A stretch of 64,000 nt of DNA from Strongylocentrotus purpuratus (GCF_000002235.5 NW_022145606.1:19447980-19511979); one strand, 5' to 3'. Shown: positions 1-12,315, numbered from the stretch's first letter. The notes: generated from the letters alone by a model not told the origin. Made by a program: numbers and translations.

Positions 1-2221
1 AGGATTAATGATTACCGCTTTGGACTAGCGCGTGGGCTTTGATTTGAATCCGAGACTTCTTTAATAGTTACTAGACCACTGCTTAACTATAGCATTGATA
101 TTACATGCTTTTACTGAACAGTTGGGAGAACAAGAACTCTGAAAGGAAGATGGTATGTGACATGTAAAATTGACATATTTCCAATTAGTCTGAACTTTTA
201 GACTCAAAACTTCATTCTAATGCTTTAAATCTTTATTTGAGGAACTTCAAAATAGGACAAATTATCACGATATGATTTTTTTTCTTCAAACGTTCCCGTC
301 ATGAAATAACACACATGTAGACACCATACAAAAAGGGGCATATTTCGGTCAATGACCTCTACATTACGCAGTGCGTAAAGTTCGGTGATTTCGGCTCATA
401 ATATGTGAACTTAAAGGAGACCTCACCCCAAGAAATAACTTAAAGTAATTCAGAGAGATTTATCACATTATCACCCTTTAATCTAGAAGATCCCCACCAA
501 GATGTATGTATGAGAGAGATATAAAGCAAGGAATTCTTTGTTCGTTTGTTTGGTGATGAAGTATTTCATTAACCAGCCATAACCTTCTGTACTACAAATT
601 TCAAAGTTGCACAAATAAATTGATGTTCTTCTTCGGGGAAGCTTTCGCATAAATAAAATAGATTTGCCAAGTGCTATAATTTAGTATTTAAAATGAATTT
701 TTCCACTGTTATTTATTTGTTAGCCTAATATATTGATAGCCTTCTCAGCCATAATTTTTCCTTGTTGAAAAGTAAAGGTTTTGTAACCTCCACCCAGAAT
801 GAATCGCGCTGACACACTTGCAGTGTGCTTTGGACACACGTTGGCTTTGCGCCACCCCCCCACCCTCCACACTATTTTGGGAATCCTGGATCTGCTGCTG
901 CCATGGTACATGTTTCTTTTCACGATTAATGAGCAGTTTGAGTTCTTGTCATGCGATTGCATTGTGAAAGAAACGATGAGGAATCGATACAAAAAAAATT
1001 GATCATGTAGTATATAATAATTGTATTGATGTGTACTGCAAGGTTCTGGGGTCATTAAAATTATAAGAAAATTGGCCCAGTCTTGGTAAAGTAACAAGCA
1101 CTGTACACATAAAAATGTATATGGGACTATTCAAACATGTGGCATAACAATCGGTCCACAATTTTAAGCTGTTACTTGTCATAATTAGAATATGAAAGCA
1201 TTTAAACAGCCATGCTTTTCAGTTGAAATTTTTACTCTGGTGTTCTTCGACACTTGCATATCAATTATAACATTCACACATTATTTTCCACATCTCCCCA
1301 GAACTCAATTTTCTCTTTAAGTACCATGGCTGTATGATAATACCATATTTACTGTTTTTCTTCTATGATGGAAGCCTGGATCTGTACCATGTCTTTAGAT
1401 TTACTTGTGTAACCGAGTAACTTCATCGTTATTAAACCCCTAAACAAATGTTTGGAAAATGAAGTTTGATCTATTATATTTTTCTTGCCATGCCATAATA
1501 ACGGCTTTGTTTAATATTGTTAAAAGGGATGTTTAATCCGTTATAAAATGAAATAAAAATAAAGGGATGTTTTAACATTGGATGGTATCATCAATGTCAG
1601 CCCGCGAATTAGCGAAGCAAACAAACAGGAGAGGGTGTTGGAGGGGTTAATTTATCCAACGTCGTAAATTTCGATATCTTAGCTTTAAACAACCTTGGGT
1701 TTTTCCTGCATTTTTAAAGTTTTAAAGTTTTTTTCTTTTCTTCTCCACATTTTACAGTAAATAGTCATCGCTTTGTTTAATACCATTGGAAGTTGATGTT
1801 TATTGCTCTTTAAATGCTATCATATTTGGTATGACTTGGAAGCCCCATAGAATGAGCAGTACATAGGAATAAGGGGCAGAGTCAAACGTGAATAGTTGCA
1901 AAATTCACCGGTATGCACTAGATTCGTTAATATGCTGAGCACTCTTCTCTCTTCGACATAAGAGAGTGTGAATTTGTGTAAATTACTAGGGCTTGTGACC
2001 CCAACTAGTCATCCATGAATATTACATTTTAAAGAATCTTAAAATGAAATGCATGCACTATAAGGACATGTCGGGCAAGATTTGCCACTGTTTCGTTATC
2101 AACATTCTGAAGCATCATGCCTAATTCATAAAATGTTGAAAAGGCCCGAACAATTGGACGAGTCCATGCAGAGGTTCTCCACAAAGATGTTAAGGCACCT
2201 TTTTTAAAATAAATTACTTAA
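1..2221. other. Intergenic, no gene recognised
   Basis: AT-rich sequence with only short open frames that lack codon structure or recognisable motifs. I see no exon, repeat end or RNA gene that I can support here. Confidence 0.6.
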
Positions 2222-2390
2222 AGCCCGTCTGCAATGGCCAGGAGGGTTAAGACCTCCCTGTAAGGTCACCTACAGGTGGTTATCTCATCAAATCCGCTCT
2301 CAATTAACATAAGAAAAAGGGGATCATGAGGGACCGACAGGCACCAAGTAGGCATTGTTTTTTCTATTTAGAGGGTGAAAGTAGTTGTAA
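2222..2390 (+). repeat. Dispersed repeat, copy 1 (pairs with 45,885-46,045)
   Basis: A stretch beginning near GGCCAGGAGGGTTAAGACCT and running through GGTTATCTCATCAAAT and CTCAATTAACATAAG recurs at 45,885-46,045 in the same orientation with moderate divergence. No terminal repeats or coding sequence were seen, so the family is unassigned. Confidence 0.7.
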
Positions 2391-3099
2391 GTAGTGCAGT
2401 TGGGCTTTGAAGTGAAATGAAGTGTAATGCATGGTTTTTGAGTAAAAAAGCAGCATTATTTCAGTGCTGACATGGTGGTTCTACTTCATGCATGTTTGTT
2501 TTAATGCAGTGTGTATGTTGCTCATGGAAGAACATCTGAAAACACAGCATCCCTACACTCTTCAAAAAAGAAGAATGCACAACTTAACAAGAGCAGTATG
2601 TTTTTAAACTTTTTACTTTTAACCTTGCCCCTTATTTTGATATACTCCGCGTTCCAAAACTGAAAAATCATAACAAAATGGGATATCATTTTAAAGAGGA
2701 ATAAACAAAGCGATGATTATGCAATGACTAGAGAGATATAATCGATCACACTTGAGTTTCCAAACTATTTGGGGAATTTATTTTCCTTTCATAATTAATA
2801 CCATGGCTGTGTGGTATAACCGTTGTTTAGGGCTTATGTTTCTTTGGTTCTTCATTTTTATTGCAACCCTAGGTTAGTTTGTTTTGCCAATACTTCAGAT
2901 ATTGAACCCGGGAGAAGAACTGTTGATGTAATCCATATGCCTATCATTTTGTTACAGTGTTGCTATCAGTGTTTTTATGAGAATAAAATAAGGATACAAA
3001 AAATCAGGAGCCTGCCTTATCAATTTTTAAAGAGACTTCAATTAGATAATTAATACGAATTGGTGTTTAATTAATAGGATACCTGGTAAGGATAGACGT
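2391..3099. other. Intergenic, no gene recognised
   Basis: AT-rich. The open frame at 2,823-3,053 has no recognisable motif and adjoins a truncated LINE, so I do not call it a gene. Confidence 0.55.
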
Positions 3100-3282
3100 A
3101 GATCATCCAAAAAAACCATGGATTACGAAAGGCATTCTCAAATCCATTGGTAGAAAGGAACGCTTGTATAAGCGGTATTTAAAACTTAAAACTGAAAAAC
3201 CCCTCCGTGAAGAAAAAGTATACATCTTTTAGAAATAGGCTTACTCACATTATACGTGTCTCCAAAAAGAAATAAAATAAAA

Positions 3283-4701
3283 ACCCATGTGTTTAATTTA
3301 TCATTTATGTCTGGAACATTTCCTGAATCAATGAAAGTTTCAAAAGCCATACCTTTATTTAAGAAAGGTGATATACATGATTTATCGAACTATCGCCCAA
3401 TATCATTGCTTTCGACTTTTTCAAAGATTTTAGAAAGACTAATGTACAATCGATTATCTACTTTCCTTCATAAGCATTCAATTATTTTTTCGGAACAGTT
3501 TGGGTTTCGAAAATGTTATTCAACAGAGTCAGCTTTGCTTTTTGTATCCGAACTTTTGTACAAATTTTATGAAAAGAAAGAGATAGCTTTAGGAGTGTAT
3601 GTAGACCTTAGCAAGGCATTCGATTGTTTGGATCACAAAATCTTATTAAGAAAATTAAGTTTTTATGGAATTAGAGGCATTCCATTGGAATGGTTCCAAA
3701 GTTATCTGTCTAATAGAACACAATTTGTAAAATATAATGAATCTGACTCTGAATTGCTATTAATGAAGCAAGGTGTTCCTCAAGGTAGTATCTTGGGCCC
3801 GTTATTATTTTTGCTCTTTATTAATGACATTGTTGAGTCTTCAAGGAAATTACATTATGTACTGTATGCCGATGACACAAACATCTTCTATTCTGGTAAA
3901 AATTTGAAAGACTTAATTTTTGAAGCCAATGTTGAACTTCAAAAGGTTGCTAGCTGGTTTTCATCAAATAAACTAAAAATTAATCAGACCAAAACAAAGT
4001 TCATGATATTTAACTTTGGCAAAAAAAATGATACTTTAATTGAAAATGTTAATCTGACAATAGATGGTAACTGTATTGACCAGGTACAATTTGCAATTTT
4101 TTTAGGAGTTGCCATTGACAACAAACTTACATGGGCAAAACACATTGAATTAATTTCCAGGAAGATTCGGTCCCAAGTCGGTGTAATGAATAAGCTCAAA
4201 AGTTTTTTACCATCCTCTACCATGCTTTCTCTATACTATACCCTCATATATCCTTACTTAACGTACTGTAATTTAGTGTGGGCGAGAACGTCTAATAATT
4301 TATTAAAGCCCCTTATCATACTTCAAAAGCGGGCTGTTCGGTTGTGCTGCAATGCTTCCTTCAGGGCGCACACCTCTTCATTATTTAAATCCTTAAATTT
4401 ACTCAAACTTCCAGATATTCTTTCTCAACGGACTTTATTATTTATTCACAAACTCCAAAATAATTTGCTACCAGTAACGTTTTATGACAGTTTTCATTTG
4501 AACTCGGATGTCCACTCCTTTAATACAAGAACAAAAAAAGACTTCCATCTACCAAAATTCACTAACTCATTTTTGCAAAATAAATCAATTATATATCAAG
4601 GTCCTCACAAATGGAACTCCATGTCAAGTTATTTAAAGGGTATTAAGAACCACAACGCATTTAAACTTAAACTGAAAAGAACAATACTTGCCACTTATTG
4701 A
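3283..4701 (+). pseudogene. LINE reverse transcriptase, long open frame
   Basis: This frame of about 470 codons encodes most of a LINE reverse transcriptase, which would copy the element's RNA at a nicked chromosomal site. Visible motifs in order: FPESMKVSKAIPLFKKGD with NYRPISLL (RT block 1), FGFRKCYSTESAL, VDLSKAFDCLDHKILL (block with the first catalytic Asp), QGVPQGSILGPLLFLLFIND, and YADDTNIF, the catalytic YADD box. After these come the LGVAIDNKLTW segment and the C-terminal thumb with FNTRTKKDFHLP. The frame is open to its stop at 4,699-4,701, so the copy is fairly young or was kept open by chance. It is non-functional as a LINE because the N-terminal endonuclease and linker are lost. 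Confidence 0.9.
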
Positions 4702-4758
4702 TTTATTGAAATACATAACTGATTCATATATTTTGTTAGCATGTAACATTATTATCAT

Positions 4759-4808
4759 TATTGTATTGTATTGTATTGTATCGTATTTCATCGTATTGTA
4801 TTGTATAG
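4759..4808 (+). repeat. (ATTGT)n microsatellite in LINE 3' UTR
   Basis: About ten imperfect copies of a TTGTA/ATTGT pentanucleotide with a few variant units, lying between the reverse transcriptase stop and the LINE tail. Confidence 0.85.
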
Positions 4809-5029
4809 TATATGTATGTTTTTATGTTTGGGGTTGCTTGTTTACAAGTTTTTAACTTATTTTAGCAATCCCGGTATTTATAATGATTTCATTTGTAATG
4901 ATTTCATTTTTGATGTTTTTATCTTTTGCCGAATAAATGTGAATTTGAATTTGAATTTGAATTTGAAAATCATCAGATGTTTTACAGCAATAAGATATCT
5001 GACAACATATCTTTGCTACACTCGTTTGC

Positions 5030-6470
5030 GTTAATGATAGGCCTTTCTCGTTAATTATTTTTTTTGTAATTATGAAAATTTGCTTAAAAGTCAATAAGGA
5101 CTATAAATGTCTTTGAATGATTTCACCTAAAATTTTGCTGAATGAATCTTGAAAGAATCACACACATCTGCAAAGTATAATGCTGAAGCAGTAGAGACAA
5201 AAATGTTGAAGATCATTCCTGATACAATGCAGGGTATAAACAAAACACTAAAGCTTGTTTTCTCTCCTCTTTGAGGTTACCCTTTGTAGGTGCACCCTTC
5301 TTTTGCAAACAAGTGCTCTTTACGTCGCTGCACCCCTAACTTTGAAAGACTTCGCTGTCCCTGTCGTGCAACATTGACACCTTCCAGTCAAGATAAGAAC
5401 ATTTCTATAACGTTCATCCATGCAAGCGAGGCATTGTTAAATTTCTTTTAATGTCCTCAACTTGATCCCGTTCAACTAGACTTGCTGACGCTGTGTGTTT
5501 TTACTTCAGAGGCGGTACTCCAGGGAAGAGGGGGTGGGATGGGAAAGTTACACAATTACCCCCAAAGGACATACACTTTTCCCTGATAATTTCCTCTAAA
5601 CAATTCTGAGAGGTTCCCCTTTTACTTTCCCAAGTGCCCCTTTTCCTTATAAGAACTAACCCTTTTTTTAGTTTAATAAGTGCCAATTTTTACCTCTTAT
5701 AGGTGCCCCTTATATTTTGATACGCGCAACATTGATACCGTCCCGTCAAGATAAGAATATTTCAATAACGTTCATCCATGCGGGTGAGGCATTGTTAAAT
5801 TTATTTTATGGTCCTCAACTTGATCTTGTTCAACTATAGACGTGCTTACGCTTCGTGCAATTACTTCAGAGGCGGTTCTCAAGGGAGGGGTAGGGGGGGG
5901 GGGGTTACCCCCAACAATTACACCAAAAGTGCATACACATTTTCCTGATAATTTCCTCTAAACAATTATGAGAGGTTCCCCTTTTACTTTCTCAAGTGCC
6001 CCTTTTCCTTAGAAGAACTACCCCTTTCCGTGTTAATAAGTGTCAAATGTTTCTTCTGATAAGTGCCACGGTCGGACTCGAACCGTGGACCTTGTGATCG
6101 ACAGTCCGGTGACGCATCTACTCTACTCTTCAATGAATGCCCCCTTTTATTTATAATTAGTGCCACTTTTCCACTATTTTCCTCTTTTTTGTTTAATAGC
6201 CCCATACCTTTCTCACAAATAACCCTTTACACCTAAAGCCCTTTTAAATTTGACACGTGCCCCATTTTCACTTCTTATTATAAAAACCTTGTTATCTTTA
6301 GACAAGTGGCCCTTTTCTTTTATTATAAGAAACCTTTCCCCTTTTCATGAACGCCGTTTTTTAGCACTGTTAAACGCCCCTATTATAGCATCTAATAAGG
6401 GCTCCTATTTTCGACAAATGACAATTTTCAATTCTTAATAGAGCCCCTTTTTATCAAAGAAGTCATATAA
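5030..6470 (+). repeat. Composite repeat family, decayed minisatellite array 1
   Basis: After a unique-looking lead (5,030-5,260, related to 39,940-40,170) comes a long, badly decayed tandem array. Its unit is 25-30 bp and contains AAGTGCCCCTTTT followed by a variable tail such as CATTTCTGAT. The unit recurs dozens of times with substitutions and length changes. A conserved spacer (5,330-5,560) with TGCAACATTGACACC and ACTAGACTTGCTGACGCTG is repeated a second time at 5,725-5,930 and also occurs in the copies at 22.5, 25.9 and 41.8 kb. Open frames in the array are by-products of the repeat. Confidence 0.85.
6065..6130 (-). mobile_element. tRNA-derived SINE fragment (Pol III B box)
   Basis: On the minus strand the sequence contains GGTTCGAGTCC, a perfect fit to the Pol III B box, preceded by GTCACCGGACTGTCGATCACA, which resembles an anticodon-arm region. 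The flanks pair as CCACGGT/ACCGTGG rather than as a full cloverleaf, and the A box is weak. I read it as the head of a tRNA-derived SINE, not as a functional tRNA gene. It sits inside the minisatellite array. Confidence 0.5.
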
Positions 6471-6479
6471 TACTACATA

Positions 6480-7453
6480 TTGACGTGCACTCGATCAAAG
6501 GTATAATATTTACAACGAATAGAATCTGGTCTGTGTATTATAGGCCATGTAAAATCGATTCCTAGTTTCTCGTCCGGATTTCGAAAATGAGGAGTGGATG
6601 TTTTTTTTTTGTTATTTCATTGATATTCTGATAAGATGGCCGCTCATAAAAATACTTATAGCCATGGTTCCCTGTTAACTTGTGATTTTAATGGTCTACA
6701 GTAAGCTCTTTGGGGTCAAAACAATAAAGAGTAAAGTCAGAGTTTATTTAAAAGAAAAATACTATTTAAGTGAATCTTTAGAGTCTAAACTAAAACAAAA
6801 CATAACAATTAGTTTGTATTAAAATATATATATTAAAGTAGTCCAAAGATAGTCTTTATATTTTTCACAACACAGTAAACAAAAATCATAATAACAACAC
6901 CAAAATAGACTATTTTTCATAACCTTGTCCTCATTTTGATATGTCTTTAGTTCATGAATTAGTAGTTATGTGATATTGTGTTGATATAAAAGCCTTGTTA
7001 TTAGTATTATCATTATTTCTAAATCATCATATTCATGACTTTTCTCTTGAAATTATGTTAGATCTGCATCTAAGTTATCACCGAATTATTTTTTTTATCT
7101 TAACATAAAATCATAAAAAACAAAAAAACACAAAGAGAAGGAAGCGGGCGCCCGAAGAATTCTTGCGGGGGCGAAAATCCAGGGTTCATTTTTACCTGGC
7201 CTTAGTTTGGAAGAATAGAAAAGCAAAACTATTCGATACATGACATATTTTAAAATTTCTTTCGGTTTCGGCATACAAAACAACTGGTACGCAGTGACAA
7301 TCTCTCTCTTTCTCCCTCCTTCAGCCATCCATCCAGTCATTCTCTTTTTCTTTGTATGTCTGTCTGTCTGCCTCTTTCTCTCTCGCACACATACTTAATA
7401 TTAACATTCTTTCTCCCCTCGCTCTCACCCACTCACTAATTAAGAGCACACTT
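6480..7453 (+). repeat. Composite family, post-array segment (copy 1)
   Basis: Aligns by eye to 27,355-28,518: shared markers are GCACTCGATCAAAGG, CTAGTTTCTCGTCCGGATTT, AGTTCATGAATT, GAAGGAGGCGGGCGCC and GGCATAC followed by CACTCACTAATTAAG. Related pieces are at 9,620-10,380 and 46,110-46,400. No coding sequence was seen. In this copy the segment is cut at 7,453 by a LINE fragment. Confidence 0.8.
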
Positions 7454-8427
7454 TATTAATTTATTTCTGATCTTTTGACAGGGTAGCCCATTCACCAGCA
7501 AGTAGTGGTCTTCCATGGGGCCCTGAATGAACATATTTACATCGTTTATAACATTTATACAGAACAGTTACAAAAATAATACTCGTTTGCAAAATTAACA
7601 TATATCATTAACTTAGTAAGCAGTAATGTCAATAGGAAAATATTAATTAAGTCGAAATTATGTGAATAAGACATGTAAATATTACAGAACATGCACGTAG
7701 TGTATGTACGGCTGAGCTATTCACAAATTACAACTTTGTTTAAACAATCTCTTAAATGAATTGACAGAGGAAGCCGTTCTCAACGAATTATCTAGCTTAT
7801 TCCATTCAAATATGGAAGAAACAATTGGGCTACACTTATAACAATCAGTGTGAAATCTAGGCACACGTAAACATCCACTGTCTATTTGCCTTGTATGATG
7901 CTCATGTACTTCATTAGGATTGATTAAGCCTACCTGAAGGTAAGAGGGTGCTAAGTTATGAACGCATTTATATATCATCATAACGCGACTTAACTCAAAC
8001 CGCTTGTCTAGTGTCATCCATTTAAGACTTGTGAACAAATCAGCCGACGGTGTGTCATATGTCTTGTTCAATATTATTCTTGCGGCCCTCTTTTGAATTT
8101 TTTGCAGCTTAGTTGTATGAGAATGAAATCGGTTCGACCATACAACAGAGCAGTAATCTAATCGTGGCAACACTAGACTGTTATAAAGTAACTTTAAGGA
8201 TTTTTGAGGCAAAAAACTCTTTGCTCTCTTTATCATGCTAATGTTTTTCTGGGTAAGTTTACTTACGTTTTCGATTTGTTTAGACCATTTCAATTCTTCA
8301 TCTATCAAAAGTCCTAGGCATTTGGTGAATTGAACTCTTTTGATCAAATTGCCGTTTAATGAAATGGTGAAAGATTCAATTTTCTTGAGATTAGCAGGAG
8401 AGCCTATTAACATGACACAAGTTTTTT
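7454..8427 (-). mobile_element. CR1-like LINE fragment, 5'-truncated
   Basis: The minus strand at 7,721-8,427 encodes the C-terminal thumb of a LINE reverse transcriptase: KKIESFTISLNG, then CLGLLIDEELKWSKQIENVS, SLVLPRLDYCSVVW, KIQKRAARIILN, and a stop after SFKRLFKQSCNL. The 3' untranslated region runs down to 7,454. Boundaries come from the homologous tract near 28,455, where CACACTT is followed directly by GGTGGTGAATAGGG. In this copy about 975 bp are inserted at that point. The catalytic YADD box and everything upstream are missing, as is usual for 5'-truncated insertions. The reading frame of the remaining part is open. Confidence 0.85.
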
Positions 8428-8990
8428 GGTGGTGAATAGGGACACAAATTCTAAAGAAATTAAAAGAGGCTAATTTAAAGCATCCATTGAACTTACAACT
8501 TTTAGGAAAACATGGTGAACTTCGAAGGTTAAATTTGAGTACAGTATACAGCCCTACAATATGGAACCGCTTAATGGCAATCACAGGACACATAAATTCA
8601 TCAGTACCAGGCTTAAATATGGAAGAAAACTGAATTTAATCCCCAGGTCATACACCCCCCCCCCCTCTCCCCTCCCCCTCTCTCTCTCTCTCTCTCTGTC
8701 TCTCGCATTACGATCGGAGAAAAAGACGTGCCCTCTTGACCCCCACCCTCTCCCCTGAAGCTACGCCACTAATTCTAGACAATCAGTCTTACAATAAACG
8801 AAATGATATATCACCCCAAAAACCCGGAAACAAGGATGAAGAAAGAAACGCTATTTATATCTATCTAATGAAGCAAAAGCATATGTTGCTTTTAAGGGCA
8901 TACTATGGAGCAATTTTTATTTTGGTAACCATAACTTCAGTTAAAAATTAGAAGTAAAGTTTAGCTAATTGATTTAAAAAAAGGGATTGT
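8428..8990 (+). repeat. Composite family module with CT microsatellite (unit 1)
   Basis: Shares GGTGGTGAATAGGGACAC, TTAGGAAAACATGGTGAACT, CATAAATTCATCAGTACCAGG and, after the CT run at 8,671-8,705, GAAGCTACGCCACTAATT and CAATCAGTCTTACAATAAAC with nine other modules in the window. No gene is apparent. Confidence 0.8.
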
Positions 8991-9610
8991 GGTCACGATA
9001 ACCTTCCAGTGTAATTGATTAAAGATAGTGCGCCCTATGACTCACATCCACTGGCAAATATATCTAACTGGTCATTAGAGAAAAGGCATGGTTGCTGAAT
9101 GTTAGCAACAGTCGGTCGCAATTGCTACTTTTTAATAAAACCATGATGTGGTAATCTACTCTTTAAGCTAGGACTGACAATGATTCGTTTCATGGTTGAT
9201 TCTTCTTGGTTGACTCCACTGTTCGGGATTTTATCGGTGACAGGTACAAATATAACATTCTCACGATTGCCCACGATGTATTATTCTTCTATATTCATCG
9301 TCATTTCAATGCTATTTTAAATATTTGGATGACAATAAACGACATTGGGGTACTACTTTTACGTACCGTCTCATTGTGGCTATGGCAGGACGGATAAATT
9401 CATCAGAACCAGGTTGAATAATCTGAAAGAAAATTGAATTTGAATCCTGGGCCAACCAGACATCCCTCACCCTCTTTCTCTCTCCCCCCCTCTCTCTCTC
9501 ACACACTCACTCATTCGTTGTTTTTCTCTCTCCGACTGGCTCATTCAATCTCTCTGTTTTTTTTTCTCTCTCTCTCTCTCTCTCTCTCTCAAATGACCTC
9601 TCTCAATACA
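8991..9610 (+). repeat. Composite family module with CT microsatellite (unit 2)
   Basis: Another module: CATCCACTGGCAAATATATC, GTCATTAGAGAAAAGGCA, AGCTAGGACTGACAATGATT, GATGACAATAAACGACATT, GATAAATTCATCAGAACCAGG, then a CT-rich run (9,478-9,592). Closest to the modules at 20,069 and 29,505. Confidence 0.8.
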
Positions 9611-10312
9611 ATTGGGTAATAATCGTATAAATGATGCCTTTTCTCTTAAATTTATTTCCGATCTACATTAAAGATATTACCGAATTATATATCTATCTGA
9701 AACTAAAAATATCAAATTGCAATCCCCCCCCCCCCTAACAACAAAAAAGAAGTCGCGGGCGCCAAAAGATTGCGTGCGGGGAAGATAAACTAGTAATACT
9801 TTTTACTTAGCCACACTGTGGACAAAAACAAAAGCAGCAGCGTCCCCTGAGAAAATAGTTCCTCAATGGTTCACGCATGATCTACCTTGTGTAATGTAGT
9901 GAGGTAGTTATAAAATCTTGTTATTGACACTCGTTCTCATGACTTTTCAAAACATGGCATATTTCGATTTCTTTCGCTTTTGGCATACATAATAGCTGCT
10001 ACACAATGACAGTTAATCTATCTCTCTCTCTCTCTCTCTGTCTCTGTCTCTATCACTCCTTCGTCTATTCTCTTTCTCACTGTCGGTCTCCCTCCCCCTC
10101 TATCTCTCTCTCTTTCTTATTCACTTAATATTGTAATTTCGTAATATTGTAATAAAGTAAATCTCTCTCTCCCCCCCCCCCCCCCCTCTCTATCTCACTC
10201 ACATTAACTCAAACACAGTATCACTTGATCACTCTCTCTCTCTCGTTCTCACACACTCACTCATTCATTTTTTTTCTCTCTCTCCGACTACAGCCATGGC
10301 TCATTCAATCTC

Positions 10313-10354
<42 letters not shown>

Positions 10355-10460
10355 GCAATCAACCTCTTTCTTTATACCTATCAATTTAACAACAACCCCC
10401 CTTTAGACACAATTATAATAAAGTTGTTTTGCTAGTATCGATCCTTATTTGCATCTTTCG
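9611..10460 (+). repeat. Composite family segment with CT-rich tracts
   Basis: A diverged copy of the segment at 6,950-7,440 (ATCTACATTAAAGATATTACC, then TCGCGGGCGCC, then GGCATACATAAT). It ends in several long CT microsatellites (10,020-10,120, 10,160-10,350) and leads into CCTTATTTGCATCTTTC, which also introduces the arrays at 21.6 and 41.2 kb. Confidence 0.7.
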
Positions 10461-10470
10461 AGAGTTGTCC

Positions 10471-10549
10471 TGAAGATAATGGAAATGTTATGAGGAGGGC
10501 TTTGTCCAACGTCTGGATGAACTAAAGCCTGATAGATAGATAGATATAT
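10471..10549 (+). mobile_element. Short retroposed 3' end with GATA tail
   Basis: A 79-bp insertion ending in a GATAGATAGATA run and flanked by the 10-bp direct repeat AGAGTTGTCC (10,461-10,470 and 10,550-10,559). A target duplication plus a 3' microsatellite tail is the signature of a severely 5'-truncated SINE or LINE of the CR1/L2 type. Family unknown. Confidence 0.75.
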
Positions 10550-10617
10550 AGAGTTGTCCTTTTATATCTGGTACTGGAGGATTAACAAAAAAAAAAAAAT
10601 TATTATTCATCCTATTA

Positions 10618-10918
10618 GGCGAGGCGTCAAAAATAAATATACCAGCCAGCGGCAGCTAACTGCACTTGTGCGTCCTGGCTGCATTTTTTAAATTAGCTCA
10701 GCCGGCTACCGCTGGCGGTAGGAAATGGCGTTCAAAAGCATGTGCCGGCTGCCGCCTTTCGAATGGAAACCGAGCCTCAGATCCCAGCCTGGCGCAAGCC
10801 GGCTGGGCTAATAAAAGAAAAATAATTGCCCCAGCCAGGCTTCGGCCGTAATTGCAGCCTCGATGCGCCAATACGTGAGGCGGCAGCCTGCTGGTATCGA
10901 TATTTTTGACGCCTCGCC
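10618..10918. mobile_element. PIF/Harbinger-like MITE
   Basis: A 301-bp non-coding element. Both ends begin GGCGAGGCGTCAAAAATA and continue with related sequence (ACCAGC and GGCAGC blocks), in inverted orientation. It is flanked by TTA on each side (10,615-10,617 and 10,919-10,921). A 3-bp TTA duplication is characteristic of PIF/Harbinger elements. It is much more GC-rich than its surroundings and full of short CAGCC/GGCTG dyads. No transposase is encoded. Confidence 0.8.
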
Positions 10919-11024
10919 TTACCTATATTTTCTGGGTGTTTTCAAGGTTACATCAGCTTTCATCGGTCATTTCTTAAGTCTAGCTTTATGTTTGATAGTA
11001 TACCCTGCTGGAAAGAACACACTC

Positions 11025-11690
11025 ATTCACACTCATTCACAGTGTGAAACACAGTGTGAAAACGTAGCTCACACTGTGAACACAGTGTGAACACACAGTT
11101 CACACTGTGAACGGAGTGTTTTCACAGTGTGGACACCGTCACAATGTGGTAAACCACACAGTATTCACATTGTGAAATTCGATTTCACAGTGTGAATGTA
11201 CCCGCTCACAGTGTGAAAATGATTTCACAGTGTGACCAAACTGTGAAAAATATTTCACACTGTGATAAATAGATTTTCACAGTGTGAATACCTTACGAGA
11301 TACATTACACAGTGTGAACAGTAAATTTCACAGTGTGGCCACTCTGTGAAAAATACTTCACATTGTGAAAAATAGAATTCACAGTGTGGCCGCCCTTTGG
11401 AAAATATTTCACAGTGTGAACTATAAAATACACAATGTGGCCGCTCTGTGAAAAATATTTCACAGTGTGAAAAATAGAATTCACATTGTGGCCGCCCTGA
11501 GGACAATATTTCATAGTGTGAAAAGTAAAATTCACAGTGTGGCCGCCCTGTACAAATTTCACAGTATGGCCACTCTAGCTGTGACAAATATTTCACAGTG
11601 TGAGCGGTATCATAATGAGGCCGCTCTTTGAAAACTATTTCACAGTGTGAAACAGTAGATTTACATAGTGTGGTCAGTGTTATAAATACA
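11025..11690. repeat. Left subterminal array of TTCACACTGTGAA dyads
   Basis: More than twenty copies of CACAGTGTGAA or its variants in both orientations. From about 11,320 they fall into a higher-order unit of about 51 bp containing GTGGCCGCCCT and a GTGAAAAATATTTCAC linker (units near 11,386, 11,437, 11,488 and 11,539). The long minus-strand open frame across it is repeat-derived. Confidence 0.9.
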
Positions 11691-12315
11691 GTACACATAA
11701 TGAATTCCTCATCCACATTGTGAATCCTGATCATTAACAGTTTTGTTTTGCATATGTATTTGCTCAAAGGCCATACCGAACCACGCGTAGCATACTTTTG
11801 TGTACGTATACACTGAACTCTACCCGTATAGCGTACAATAGATACCACGTGCGCGTGCATGCAGCTCTCTTCGTTTTCAAGAATGTGGCAGGAATGTGGT
11901 CCTCGATTGTGCTCGTAATATGTCTTGTTCCGGTATAGTTTTAAATAAGATGACAACAACTGAAGAAAAAATCGAATACTCGTGTATTGGATCGAGGCCA
12001 AACAAGTTTCCGTGATATAAGATGAATATGTACAACTACAAAGACATGTTGACGGATGAGAACATAACTGGAATGGCGGACATGGCCTGCATGGTGAAGT
12101 TTCCCAACGGCTAGGATAGCTACCAGGCGAGGGTGCTGACGGGCTGCTGCCGAGCTGCTGCGTGGCTGTCATTGAATGGTGAGTATCATCTTTGCTATAC
12201 GTACTTCACTCAGGGGAACGCTAGGAAGACACTTTTTCAAACATTTTTGGACATTACAATTGAGCATGTTAAACACACAAACTGTTAAGTAGTGTATATC
12301 GGCCATTTTAGGCCC

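Larger units (their letters stand above)
3100..4968 (+). mobile_element. CR1/L2-like LINE, 5'-truncated with internal deletion
   Basis: A non-LTR retrotransposon copy. The 5' part (3,104-3,230) encodes the linker between endonuclease and reverse transcriptase, with a KPWITKGILKS motif of that region, and breaks at in-frame stops. Near 3,260-3,290 the reading jumps directly into the reverse transcriptase, so an internal stretch is missing. The 3' untranslated region holds an ATTGT pentanucleotide run and an AATAAA signal, and the element ends in a GAATTT repeat of about four and a half units, the microsatellite type of tail used by CR1/L2-like LINEs instead of poly(A). The endonuclease is absent. 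Clade assignment is by motif memory. Confidence 0.85.

Noticed and set aside
11255-12172. A 305-codon minus-strand frame rich in HCE and FYFS words
   Set aside because: It is the translation of the TTCACACTGTGAA array. Its periodicity comes from the repeat, and no domain is present.
12018-12178. A first coding exon of the BEN-like gene ending at GTGAGT
   Set aside because: It contains an in-frame stop and its phase does not match the next block, so I could not support the join.
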